Assembly (NCBI GenBank): GCA_029882235.1
Contig: JAOULB010000047.1
Coordinates: 1 to 10,116, forward strand
Source of the DNA: Gammaproteobacteria bacterium
GTDB lineage: Bacteria; Pseudomonadota; Gammaproteobacteria; UBA6429; Thiohalophilaceae
DNA: 10,116 nucleotides
Direction of reading: 5' to 3'
Shown: in pieces, positions 1-7,080 of the stretch
How positions within the stretch are numbered: position 1 is the first letter of the stretch
Layout of the letters: every line of letters begins with the position of its first letter
Program-made: the position numbers and the translations under genes
The notes under the pieces: generated by a model
Seen by the model: the letters and a program-made list of their open reading frames with translations, nothing else
Told to the model about the DNA's origin: nothing
Databases searched by the model: none

Positions 1-243
1 TTGCAAAAATAGCTCATAATCTACGGCTGTTTCAAAAACAATAGAACGTCCCATTTTTTCACTGAGATAGTCTCTCAATGGCGCAAAACGTTTGAACAGG
101 TTTACAGTGCTACGAGATGGTAAGAGCCCAAGAGTAAGTTTTTCGTCACCAGCTGGTTCTTTTGCCTGAGCGGTGCAGGTAAAGCTTATTAGGGCAAAAA
201 TTATAGCGATCCAGTAATCGTGGGGACGTCTGTTTTTTATCAT
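1..243 (-). CDS. PhnD-type phosphate/phosphonate-like substrate-binding protein, N-terminal fragment
   Basis: The first 81 codons are present; the rest lies beyond the left edge. The ATG at 243 opens a clear Sec signal peptide: basic MIKNRR, a hydrophobic stretch around residues 11-22, and a likely signal peptidase I site after the AQA at residues 25-27. The mature part reads LTLGLLPSRS, then LFKRFAPLRDYLSEKMG and an FETAVDYELF segment. This matches the start of the PhnD / phosphate-phosphite-phosphonate ABC binding-protein family, where 'G-lP' is followed by 'f-pl--yL---lG' and 'ta-dy--f'. Family members bind anions in the periplasm, but the same fold is often the sensor of a membrane kinase or diguanylate cyclase, so transport is not proven by this fragment. 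No strong Shine-Dalgarno sequence is seen before the ATG. It lies 81 bp downstream of the dynamin-like gene on the same strand. Confidence 0.75.
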   Translation of the reverse strand, partial: MIKNRRPHDYWIAIIFALISFTCTAQAKEPAGDEKLTLGLLPSRSTVNLFKRFAPLRDYLSEKMGRSIVFETAVDYELFLQ

Positions 244-324
244 TATAATCCCGTATCTGACCTGCGACAGATTTTCTGGTACTTACATCTATGTTAACAG
301 AACCTGTTTGTTGAAATCTGATTA

Positions 325-2280
325 TCAGGCTGCACTTTTTTCATTTTCCATAAACGCATCGAGTGGACGATTTAACGTTTCAACCAGCATATTGATATCA
401 GCAAGCTGCGTATTTAATTTTTCTGCACTGTTTTCCAGTTCAGTAATGCGTTGTTGTAATGTCTCACGTGACTCGCTGATACGGCGTAGACTTTCCAGTC
501 GCTTTTTAACCTGACTCTTATGTTCCTTAATACGCGTCATTAAGGAGTGTAAGGCCGTTTTATTCCAGCTTTCTGCCTCGGTATAGGCCTGATGAAACGT
601 ATTCCTGGCATGACTGACGAGCGAGATGAAGAATTTTTTAATGACAAAACTCTGTTCCGTCATGGTCGTTATTGGACTTTTAATATAAGACTCGGCCTCA
701 CGATGCAGGCGTTCCATCTCCAGCTTATATTTGTTCATGGTGAATAGTCGCGGTTTTAAATCGCTGACTGAATGATCTTCGCAGAATTTTCGATAAACGC
801 GCTGTAGCAATGAGTTTGTCTTGTCAGTTTGTTTGGATGCCTGCTGAATCACATCATTCATAATATCGAAGAATTCTTTCATCGAAGACTTTAATCCAAC
901 TGTCGTCCAGGTGCCGGCCATTTGTTTGCGTGTCTCAGCCATGAGTTTATCAAGTTCATTCAGACTAAGCAGCTTAAGCAGCGCTGCATGTTCTTTCTGA
1001 AACAATTTTTTACTAATCTGGAAGCTTTCCAGGCTTTTATAGTAGAGCGCCTGCTCTTCACGTGTCTTTAGCATAAGATGAACGATGACATCTTTATTTT
1101 TACCGCTGAGGTTTTTGAGTTCTTTTAACTGTTTGTTGGCCTCATTCAGGCGCGACACAACAAGACCGCGAGACTCCTTCACCATGCTGCCAATTTCAGT
1201 CAGAATATTATTACGAAGAATAAGCTGTTTCTTGGGCAGGATATCTTTGGCGAGTAAATTTTCGAGCGCATTGATGTTGCTTTTCTTTTCCAGTGCCTGA
1301 TCTTTTTTAACTTTAGCAACCAGTCCTTTTTGTGCGGATACCGGCACAACATTGTTTTCGTCCACACCCAGTTGTTTCGCTACTGAAGCACATTGTAGCT
1401 TGATGGTATTATCAACGGCGGCATCGCTTTTGAGCTCATCCCAGAGCATATCGACCTTATTCAATACCACGATGCGGCCATGTTGTTTATCACCCGTTAG
1501 TGCCTGCACATGGTGATCCCACATATCCATATCCGATTTTGTGACGCCCGTGTCTGCACCTAGAACAAAGATGACGGCCTGTGCGGTTGGCAGCATATTC
1601 AGGGTCAGTTCAGGTTCAGAACCCAGTGCGTTCAGGCCGGGGGTATCGAGGATAGACAGCCCCTCCATTAATAAAGGATGAGGGAAGCTGATCAAGGCAT
1701 GGCGCCATTTGGGAATATCGACATAGCCATCATTGCGGGTCTTATCCGCATCCTGGACAGGATCGTGCAATCCAAGTTTGAGCGCTTCTTTTTCTGTCAC
1801 ACGCTTGGTGCGAATGACCTCCATGAATACTTCCGCCATTTTCTCTGGTGAGCGTGTGTCGAGAATAATTGTGGTCCAGTTTGATGGGTTCTTTTTCTGT
1901 TCCTGAATACTGGCATCGTCGAGGCGGGTTTCGATAGGCAGAAGTCTTAAATAACTTTTCTGAAATGAGCGATCATAAAGCAGTTCAGTTGGGCACATGG
2001 TTGTACGGCCGGGCTCTGAAGGGAGCAGACGCATACCGAATTCGGAAAAGAAAATAGTATTAATGAGTTCAGTCTTGCCACGCGCAAATTCGGCGACAAA
2101 GGCAATATTCAGTAGATCGGTTTTCAGGCTTTCGATCATCTCAAACAGACGTAATTCGGTTTCAGGGCCGATCATATTGTTCTGTTCGAGCCATTTACGG
2201 TAACGCTCGATGGCCGACATCAGGTCGGTTTTCCACCGGCCAAAGGCATGCATCTGTTCCGTAAATCCGTGTGCGATCAT
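325..2280 (-). CDS. Dynamin-family large GTPase
   Basis: This is a bacterial dynamin-like protein of about 651 residues. Numbered from the ATG at 2280, all five G motifs are visible: P-loop VAEFARGKT (62-70), switch-I threonines in GRTTMCPTEL (91-100), DTPG (212-215), NKVD (274-277) and VSAQ (314-317). The second half is charged, helical and coiled-coil-like, with a heptad-rich tail near residues 589-634, as expected of a dynamin stalk. I see no transmembrane segment. Bacterial dynamins bind and remodel membranes through GTP-driven assembly; this protein's substrate is unknown, and it does not look like CrfC or a paired DynA/DynB. The P-loop has alanine where the GxxxxGK[ST] consensus has its first glycine. 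The frame opens upstream with TTG codons at 2313 and 2310, but ATG 2280 is preferred; ATG 2253, with GGAA just upstream, is also possible. None of the starts has a strong ribosome site. It reads towards the PhnD-like gene. Confidence 0.88.
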   Translation of the reverse strand: MIAHGFTEQMHAFGRWKTDLMSAIERYRKWLEQNNMIGPETELRLFEMIESLKTDLLNIAFVAEFARGKTELINTIFFSEFGMRLLPSEPGRTTMCPTELLYDRSFQKSYLRLLPIETRLDDASIQEQKKNPSNWTTIILDTRSPEKMAEVFMEVIRTKRVTEKEALKLGLHDPVQDADKTRNDGYVDIPKWRHALISFPHPLLMEGLSILDTPGLNALGSEPELTLNMLPTAQAVIFVLGADTGVTKSDMDMWDHHVQALTGDKQHGRIVVLNKVDMLWDELKSDAAVDNTIKLQCASVAKQLGVDENNVVPVSAQKGLVAKVKKDQALEKKSNINALENLLAKDILPKKQLILRNNILTEIGSMVKESRGLVVSRLNEANKQLKELKNLSGKNKDVIVHLMLKTREEQALYYKSLESFQISKKLFQKEHAALLKLLSLNELDKLMAETRKQMAGTWTTVGLKSSMKEFFDIMNDVIQQASKQTDKTNSLLQRVYRKFCEDHSVSDLKPRLFTMNKYKLEMERLHREAESYIKSPITTMTEQSFVIKKFFISLVSHARNTFHQAYTEAESWNKTALHSLMTRIKEHKSQVKKRLESLRRISESRETLQQRITELENSAEKLNTQLADINMLVETLNRPLDAFMENEKSAA

Positions 2281-2616
2281 AGGTTTATTCAATCGTGTTT
2301 GACTAAACAACAATCATATAATGGAAAAGGCCTCTGTGGATAGTTTTGCAATCAAACTGGTCATTTTTTATACAACTGGTAAAAACAAAATGGCAGATTT
2401 ATCTGACAGACTGTTTTTAATATAACTTTTTTAGAAGCCGTTCGTTTAGTACCAGTTCACGAAACACATCTTTCTCGGTTGAAAAAGGGAGTTTCGGTTA
2501 TTGAGGGCCGACAAACAGAGATTGATTGAGATTAATAGAACGCCAGTCGTCGCCCAAAGTCGATTGAGGGTTGCATCAGTCAGCACAGTCAGAGATTTTA
2601 CTAGTCATACCTTTTA
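2281..2616. other. AT-rich gene-free interval between yggT and the dynamin gene
   Basis: This interval of about 336 bp holds no convincing gene. The longest short frame I traced (plus strand, 2321-2425, 34 codons) lacks a ribosome binding site and any family resemblance. It must contain the promoter of the dynamin-like gene, yet I could not pick a convincing -35/-10 pair. yggU and rdgB, which follow yggT in E. coli, are absent: the minus-strand translation just after yggT has early stops and none of the DUF167 motifs I would recognise. A single TGTGGATAG (2335-2343) differs by one base from a DnaA box and means little alone. The right end carries the short repeats listed separately. Confidence 0.6.
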
Positions 2617-2635
2617 CTAGTATGAGAGGTAAAAG
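2596..2635. repeat. Direct and inverted short repeats around the yggT stop codon
   Basis: TTTTACTAGT occurs twice, at 2596-2605 and 2612-2621, 16 bp apart. Two inverted pairs overlap them: CATAC/GTATG (2606-2610 with 2620-2624) and CTTTTAC/GTAAAAG (2611-2617 with 2629-2635). In the yggT transcript the TTTTAC at the gene's end could pair with either downstream copy of GTAAAA, so alternative hairpins are possible. The stems are AT-rich and have no U-run, so this would be a weak terminator at best. The yggT stop codon lies inside the cluster. Confidence 0.5.
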
Positions 2636-3198
2636 TTCGGGTTTTGAAGAATTAAAACAGCCTGTAGCAGTAAATAAAGCACAATAATGACTAACATTGG
2701 AGATAGATCTAGACCAGATACAGGTTTAATTATACGTCGAGCTGGTCGCATAAGTGGTTCAGTGAGTTGATGGATCAGCCCAACAATCGGGTTATAGGCG
2801 CCGGGATTGATCCAACTAATTATGATCTGAAGAAATATACAAAATAGGAAAACACCTATTACAAGAGCTAGTAATTCTGCAATAGCCAGTATAAATAACC
2901 CAGGAACGGCTGGAATTGTGTCTCCAGGTAAAAGCCCTTTTAAGACAATTTCGGTAATCTTCAATACAATCATGAGAATCACAGATGCCCAGTCTATCCC
3001 ACCGATTCCTGGGATGATTTTACGAAATGGTTTCAAAGCGGGGTTAGTTATTTTAATTAGAGCCTGAGATATTTGATTATCAAACATGTCGGCACGAACT
3101 ATCTGTAATAAAAATCTCAGCATTACAAATAGTATATAGAGCCCAAACAGGGTCTCGATTAAGAAAGTGCCAGCATTACTGAGATATTGTCCACCCAT
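2617..3198 (-). CDS. yggT: YggT family integral membrane protein
   Basis: This is a 193-residue inner-membrane protein made of two tandem YGGT units. The repeat signature shows in ITNPALKPFRKIIPG (50-64) and LTEPLMRPARRIIKP (145-159), each followed by a Gly-Asp/Leu-Asp turn and a hydrophobic span. Hydrophobic segments lie near residues 11-33, 70-90, 101-129 and 166-186. YggT proteins are conserved in bacteria and chloroplasts (CCB3/YLMG); roles in osmotic tolerance and membrane or complex assembly have been suggested, but no biochemical activity is established. The ATG lies 3 bp after the proC stop, with GGGGA inside the proC end as ribosome site, so the two are probably co-transcribed and coupled. 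By hand count the gene is about 39% GC against about 51% for proC, with many ATA, CTA and AGA codons. Family identity is secure; molecular function is not. Confidence 0.93.
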   Translation of the reverse strand: MGGQYLSNAGTFLIETLFGLYILFVMLRFLLQIVRADMFDNQISQALIKITNPALKPFRKIIPGIGGIDWASVILMIVLKITEIVLKGLLPGDTIPAVPGLFILAIAELLALVIGVFLFCIFLQIIISWINPGAYNPIVGLIHQLTEPLMRPARRIIKPVSGLDLSPMLVIIVLYLLLQAVLILQNPNFYLSY

Positions 3199-3201
3199 AA
3201 A

Positions 3202-4017
3202 TTATTTCCCCAATTGTTCAGACAGTTCTCTGGCGCGGTCTCGTGCAGCGGTCAGGGCCTGTAAAAATAGCGTTTCAAAATGATGTTCCTGCAGGCTCTT
3301 AATGGCCTGCTCCGTGGTGCCACCGGGTGAGGTAACACGTTCGCGTAAGACTGCAGGATCTTCTTCAATTTCTAATGCCAGTTTAGACGCCCCGAAGGCA
3401 GTCTGCACGGTTAACAGGCGTGCAGTCTCAGCATCCAGCCCCAGTTTTATACCCGCCTGTTCCATTGCCTCCATGACCAAAAACAAATAAGCGGGTCCGC
3501 TGCCAGATAATGCAGTGACGGCATCGAGTTGATCTTCGGTATCGACCCACAGGGTCAGACCGACGGCACGCATAATGGATTCAGCCACTTCTTTTTGTGC
3601 CTCAGTGACATTGGCATTGGCAAACATGCCGGTGGCACCACTGCGTACCAGTGCAGGGGTGTTGGGCATGGTACGAACGATAGCTGCCTCAGTACCAAGC
3701 CATTGAGTGATTGCACTACTGGTGATGCCTGCAGCGATACTAATTAATAGCTTACCTTCGATGTTTTGTAGATCGCTGACTACGTCTTTCATTATCTGCG
3801 GTTTTACTGCAAGGACGATCACCTCACATTGCGCGGCCTGTGGCTGATTGTCTGCACTGGTATGGACACCAAAGTCGATTTGTAATTGTTGACGATTGTT
3901 TTCGTTAGGGTCGGCAACATAAAGAGCATCAGCCGCAACATCACTGGCGATCAAGCCACCAATCAGGCTGCGCGCCATATTGCCACCACCAATAAAACAG
4001 ATTTTTTGATTGATCAT
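3202..4017 (-). CDS. proC: Pyrroline-5-carboxylate reductase
   Basis: ProC catalyses the last step of proline synthesis in the cytoplasm, reducing 1-pyrroline-5-carboxylate to L-proline with NAD(P)H. The 271-residue length is normal for the family. The N-terminal Rossmann fold has the dinucleotide motif IGGGNMA (9-15), followed by AVKP (70-73) and RTMPNTPALV (115-124). The C-terminal dimerisation and active-site domain carries ALSGSGPAYLFL (169-180) and VTSPGGTTEQA (228-238), the family signature. The start ATG is fixed by the Rossmann strand beginning at residue 5; no clear Shine-Dalgarno sequence precedes it. It is 71 bp downstream of yggS and 3 bp upstream of yggT on the same strand, the arrangement seen in Pseudomonas. 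All recognisable catalytic motifs are intact. Confidence 0.97.
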   Translation of the reverse strand: MINQKICFIGGGNMARSLIGGLIASDVAADALYVADPNENNRQQLQIDFGVHTSADNQPQAAQCEVIVLAVKPQIMKDVVSDLQNIEGKLLISIAAGITSSAITQWLGTEAAIVRTMPNTPALVRSGATGMFANANVTEAQKEVAESIMRAVGLTLWVDTEDQLDAVTALSGSGPAYLFLVMEAMEQAGIKLGLDAETARLLTVQTAFGASKLALEIEEDPAVLRERVTSPGGTTEQAIKSLQEHHFETLFLQALTAARDRARELSEQLGK

Positions 4018-4040
4018 ATTAATAAGTTACAGGATTAAAG

Positions 4041-4061
4041 CAGGCACTGACAAGCTGCCTG
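4041..4061 (-). promoter_or_regulatory. Small hairpin between yggS and proC
   Basis: CAGGCA (4041-4046) and TGCCTG (4056-4061) form a 6-bp stem with a 9-base loop in the 71-bp gap between yggS and proC. On the transcribed strand it is preceded by an A/T-rich run just after the yggS stop and followed by CTTTAAT, which is not a proper U-tract. It could weaken read-through or act as a processing site. It is a visible inverted repeat with no demonstrated role and could be chance. Confidence 0.25.
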
Positions 4062-4088
4062 ATCAATAAAAACATTAAAAAAATATTT

Positions 4089-4772
4089 TTAATTGCGCGG
4101 ACCAAAAATTGCTGTACCAATACGTACTATGGTTGCGCCTTCCGCAATGGCGGCTTCCATGTCATTGCTCATACCCATTGAGAGTGTGTCTATCTCAATA
4201 CCGGCTTGTTGCAGCGATTCGGCCAGCGTGCGCAATGCCGCAAAGTCCTGGCGTTGTTGTGCATCATCATCGCTTGCCGCAGGAATCGCCATTAGACCGC
4301 GTAATTTAAGCCTGGATAGATTTCCAAGTTGTTCCGCGAGTTCTAGCGTCTGCTCGGCTTTAAGGCCAGACTTATTTGGATCATTGGAAATGTTGACCTG
4401 CAGGCAGATGTTCAGTGGCTCAAGCCCATCGGGTCGTTGTTCATGCAGGCGTTGGGCAATTTTCAGGCGATCAACGCTGTGCACCCAGTCAAAGTGCTCG
4501 GCAATGGCGCGAGTTTTGTTGGATTGAATCGGGCCAATGAAATGCCAGATGAGTCCATTGCCGGTCAGTGCCTGTATTTTTGGCAGCGCATCCTGCAAAT
4601 AATTTTCACCAAACTCGATCTGGCCAGCATGTCTGGCCTGCTCAATATCTTCGACCGGGCGTGTCTTGCTAACAGCAAGTAATCGGACGGAGCCAGGCTG
4701 ACGTTGTGCCTTTTGTTCAGCATCGGTGATGCGTGCACGGATCGCATTTATGCGTTCGCTTGGAGTATTCAT
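4089..4772 (-). CDS. yggS: YggS/PROSC family pyridoxal-phosphate homeostasis protein
   Basis: This is a 227-residue single-domain PLP-binding TIM barrel of the YggS/PLPBP family, related to the barrel of alanine racemase but not itself a racemase. Family members hold PLP and buffer the B6 vitamer pool, which affects amino-acid and keto-acid metabolism. The Schiff-base lysine is K36 in LLAVSKTRP (31-39). Other family motifs are FGENYLQDA (54-62), WHFIGPIQSNK (76-86), VNIS (126-129), KLRGLMAIP (156-164), SMGMSNDMEAAI (198-209) and the phosphate-binding end VRIGTAIFG (216-224). The ATG at 4772 gives the usual N-terminus; the ribosome site is weak. It is the first gene of the yggS-proC-yggT cluster and is divergent from pilT across 130 bp. 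The sequence is complete with no missing key residue. Confidence 0.95.
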   Translation of the reverse strand: MNTPSERINAIRARITDAEQKAQRQPGSVRLLAVSKTRPVEDIEQARHAGQIEFGENYLQDALPKIQALTGNGLIWHFIGPIQSNKTRAIAEHFDWVHSVDRLKIAQRLHEQRPDGLEPLNICLQVNISNDPNKSGLKAEQTLELAEQLGNLSRLKLRGLMAIPAASDDDAQQRQDFAALRTLAESLQQAGIEIDTLSMGMSNDMEAAIAEGATIVRIGTAIFGPRN

Positions 4773-4902
4773 GGGGTTTTCATCTTGCCTATTTGCCCTT
4801 TGGGAGTTACCTTAAAACCAGTGACTTAGCAAAAATTGTGGATTTCCGATATCCTCAGTACCTAACAACAATAATGGTTTATAACAGGTTAGAAAAGCTT
4901 TC
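4773..4902. promoter_or_regulatory. Divergent promoter region of yggS and pilT
   Basis: These 130 bp separate the divergent starts of yggS (minus) and pilT (plus), so both promoters are expected here by position. I do not see a clear consensus pair. TATAAC at 4880-4885 resembles a -10 element but has no good -35 partner and would leave only about ten bases of leader. The pilT ATG is preceded by AGGTTAGAAAAG, a weak ribosome site. The role is inferred from gene orientation, not from recognised elements. Confidence 0.4.
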
Positions 4903-5940
4903 ATGGATATTACCGAATTACTCGCCTTTAGCGTAAAAAACAATGCCTCGGATTTACACCTGTCATCCGGTTTGCCACCAATGATTCGTGTCGATGGGGA
5001 TATCCGTCGGATTAATGTACCACCACTGGATCACAAGACGGTGCATAGTCTGGTGTATGACATTATGGGTGATAAACAGCGCAAGGACTTTGAAGAGTTT
5101 TACGAGACCGATTTTTCCTTTGAAATTCCAGAGCTGGCCCGTTTCCGTGTCAATGCCTTTAATCATCATCGTGGTGCGGGTGCGGTATTCCGTACTATTC
5201 CCTCGGTGATTTTATCGCTGGAAGAGCTGGGCGCCCCGGCGGTGTTTAAGGAGATTGCCGATCATCCGCGTGGTCTGATCCTGGTCACCGGGCCAACGGG
5301 TTCGGGTAAATCGACCACGCTCGCCGCGATGATGGATTATAAGAATGCCAATGAATATGCTCATATTCTGACCATTGAAGACCCCATCGAATTCGTGCAT
5401 GAAAGTAAAAAATGTCTGGTCAACCAGCGCGAAGTGCATCGAGACACGCTAGGCTTTAGTGAGGCACTGCGATCCGCCTTACGTGAAGACCCGGATATTA
5501 TTCTGGTGGGTGAAATGCGTGATCTGGAAACCATACGACTGGCGCTGACGGCATCCGAAACCGGGCACCTGGTTTTTGGAACATTACATACGACCTCGGC
5601 AGCCAAGACCATCGACCGTATTATCGATGTATTCCCAGCCGCCGAAAAGGAAATGGTGCGCTCGATGTTATCCGAATCATTGCGCGCAGTAATTTCACAG
5701 ACGTTGATGAAAAAGGTTGGCGGCGGTCGAATTGCAGCGCATGAGATCATGCTCGGAACACCGGCGATCCGAAACCTGATTCGTGAAGACAAGGTTGCGC
5801 AGATGTATTCCGCGATTCAGACCGGACATGGTGCGGGTATGCAGACGCTGGATCAATGTTTACAGGATCTGGTCGCTAAAGGCATAGTCAGTAAGGCCGA
5901 GGCCAGAACCAAGGCCATGAGCAAAGACACGTTTATTTAG
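4903..5940 (+). CDS. pilT: Type IV pilus retraction ATPase PilT
   Basis: PilT is the hexameric cytoplasmic ATPase that powers pilus depolymerisation, and so twitching motility and DNA uptake. The 345-residue length matches the family. After the N-terminal PAS-like domain (about 1-110) come Walker A GPTGSGKST (130-138), the Asp box LTIEDPIEFVH (156-166), Walker B IILVGEMRD (199-207) and the His box TGHLVFGTLHT (220-230). The C-terminal AIRNLIRE motif (288-295), needed for retraction in Pseudomonas, is intact. All of this separates it from the extension ATPase PilB, which is much longer. The start is an ATG giving MDITELLAFSVKNNASDLHL, the expected N-terminus. It is divergent from yggS and 21 bp upstream of pilU, most likely in one transcript. 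Confidence 0.97.
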   Translation: MDITELLAFSVKNNASDLHLSSGLPPMIRVDGDIRRINVPPLDHKTVHSLVYDIMGDKQRKDFEEFYETDFSFEIPELARFRVNAFNHHRGAGAVFRTIPSVILSLEELGAPAVFKEIADHPRGLILVTGPTGSGKSTTLAAMMDYKNANEYAHILTIEDPIEFVHESKKCLVNQREVHRDTLGFSEALRSALREDPDIILVGEMRDLETIRLALTASETGHLVFGTLHTTSAAKTIDRIIDVFPAAEKEMVRSMLSESLRAVISQTLMKKVGGGRIAAHEIMLGTPAIRNLIREDKVAQMYSAIQTGHGAGMQTLDQCLQDLVAKGIVSKAEARTKAMSKDTFI

Positions 5941-5961
5941 TAAAGACGATAGAGAGCAGTT

Positions 5962-7080
5962 ATGGATTTTGATTCGTTACTAAAACTGATGGTACACAAG
6001 AATGCCTCGGATCTGTTTATCACAGCCGGGGTTGCACCGAGCCTGAAAATCAACGGCAAGATCACCCCGGTGACGCAGGCAACGCTGACACCCAAGCAGG
6101 CGCGTGAAATTGTTTATAGCATTATGAGTCAGGAGCAACGACGTCAGTTTGATAATACCTGTGAAAGCAATTTCGCCATCTCGGCTTCAGGCATTGGCCG
6201 TTTTCGTGTCAGTGCCTTCCAGCAGCGCAATCATGCCGGTATGGTATTGCGTAAAATTGAAACCACCATCCCGACTATTGAAGATCTGCACCTGCCCCCT
6301 ATCCTGAAAGATTTTGTCATGACCAAACGTGGTCTGGTGATTATGGTCGGTGCAACCGGCTCGGGTAAGTCAACATCACTGGCGGCAATGATTGGTTATC
6401 GCAACAAGAATAGCAGTGGCCATATTATCTCCATCGAAGACCCGATCGAATTTATTCACCATCACGAAGGCTGTATTGTTACCCAGCGTGAAGTGGGGCT
6501 GGATACTGATAGCTTTGAAGAGGCACTGAAAAATACTCTGCGTCAGGCGCCGGATGTGATTCTGATTGGCGAAATTCGTACCCGTGAAACCATGGATCAT
6601 TCCATCGCCTTTGCCGAGACCGGCCATCTGTGTTTGGCTACCCTGCACGCGAACAATGCGAATCAGGCGATGGATCGTATTCTTAACTTTTTCCCTGAAG
6701 ATCGACGCTCACAGTTGTTGATGGATTTATCCTTGAACCTGAAAGCCGTAGTGGCGCAACAATTAATTCCAACACCCGATGGTCAGGGCCGTGTGCTCGC
6801 TGCTGAAATTCTGATCAACACACCCTTGATTGCAGATTTGATTCGTAAGGGTGAAGTGCACAGCATCAAGGAGCTGATGGCCAAGTCACGTAATCAGGGT
6901 ATGCAGACCTTTGATCAGGCACTTTATGATTTGTATAAAGATGGTGATATCACCTATGAAGATGCCATCAATCATGCCGACTCTGCGAATGAACTGCGTC
7001 TGATGATTAAACTCGGTGAATCCAAGCGGGCCAATCAGTCTGATTCTTCAATGGATGGCATTACGCTTATCGATCACTAA
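5962..7080 (+). CDS. pilU: PilT-dependent retraction ATPase PilU
   Basis: PilU is a PilT paralogue that assists retraction, typically needing PilT to act and adding force. This 372-residue copy has an N-terminal PAS-like domain, Walker A GATGSGKST (130-138), Asp box SIEDPIEFIH (157-166), Walker B DVILIGEIR (198-206) and His box TGHLCLATLHA (220-230), so ATPase residues are complete. Where PilT has AIRNLIRE, this protein has PLIADLIRKGEV (288-299), the change expected for PilU. A polar tail (about 350-372) extends beyond the PilT-like core. The ATG at 5962 has AGAGAG (5951-5956) as ribosome site. It shares register and many residues with the upstream pilT, consistent with ancient tandem duplication. 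Its last 14 bp overlap the convergent DUF523 gene. Confidence 0.96.
   Translation: MDFDSLLKLMVHKNASDLFITAGVAPSLKINGKITPVTQATLTPKQAREIVYSIMSQEQRRQFDNTCESNFAISASGIGRFRVSAFQQRNHAGMVLRKIETTIPTIEDLHLPPILKDFVMTKRGLVIMVGATGSGKSTSLAAMIGYRNKNSSGHIISIEDPIEFIHHHEGCIVTQREVGLDTDSFEEALKNTLRQAPDVILIGEIRTRETMDHSIAFAETGHLCLATLHANNANQAMDRILNFFPEDRRSQLLMDLSLNLKAVVAQQLIPTPDGQGRVLAAEILINTPLIADLIRKGEVHSIKELMAKSRNQGMQTFDQALYDLYKDGDITYEDAINHADSANELRLMIKLGESKRANQSDSSMDGITLIDH

Noticed and set aside
239..244. Perfect TATAAT overlapping the start codon of the PhnD-like gene
   Set aside because: Transcription would begin inside the signal peptide coding sequence and the matching -35 (CTGTCG) is poor. It is more likely chance in an AT-rich start region.
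296..308. AACAG/CTGTT hairpin just after the dynamin gene
   Set aside because: Only 5 bp of stem and no following U-run, so it is too weak to call a terminator.
2335..2343. TGTGGATAG, one mismatch from a DnaA box
   Set aside because: A single imperfect box with no cluster, no unwinding element and no dnaA/dnaN context does not indicate an origin.
2321..2425. Plus-strand 34-codon reading frame in the gap left of yggT
   Set aside because: No ribosome binding site, no recognisable motif, and the composition is that of an AT-rich spacer.
4079..4090. AAAAATATTTTT palindrome after the yggS stop
   Set aside because: Pure A/T palindromes of this length arise readily in AT-rich spacers and nothing else supports a function.
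4093..4527. 144-codon open frame on the plus strand opposite yggS
   Set aside because: It is antisense to a strongly supported conserved gene, is rich in Ser, Arg and Cys as mirror frames often are, and has no family likeness.
5361..5792. 143-codon open frame on the minus strand opposite pilT
   Set aside because: It lies wholly within the conserved pilT gene and its translation has no recognisable domain; it is a mirror frame.
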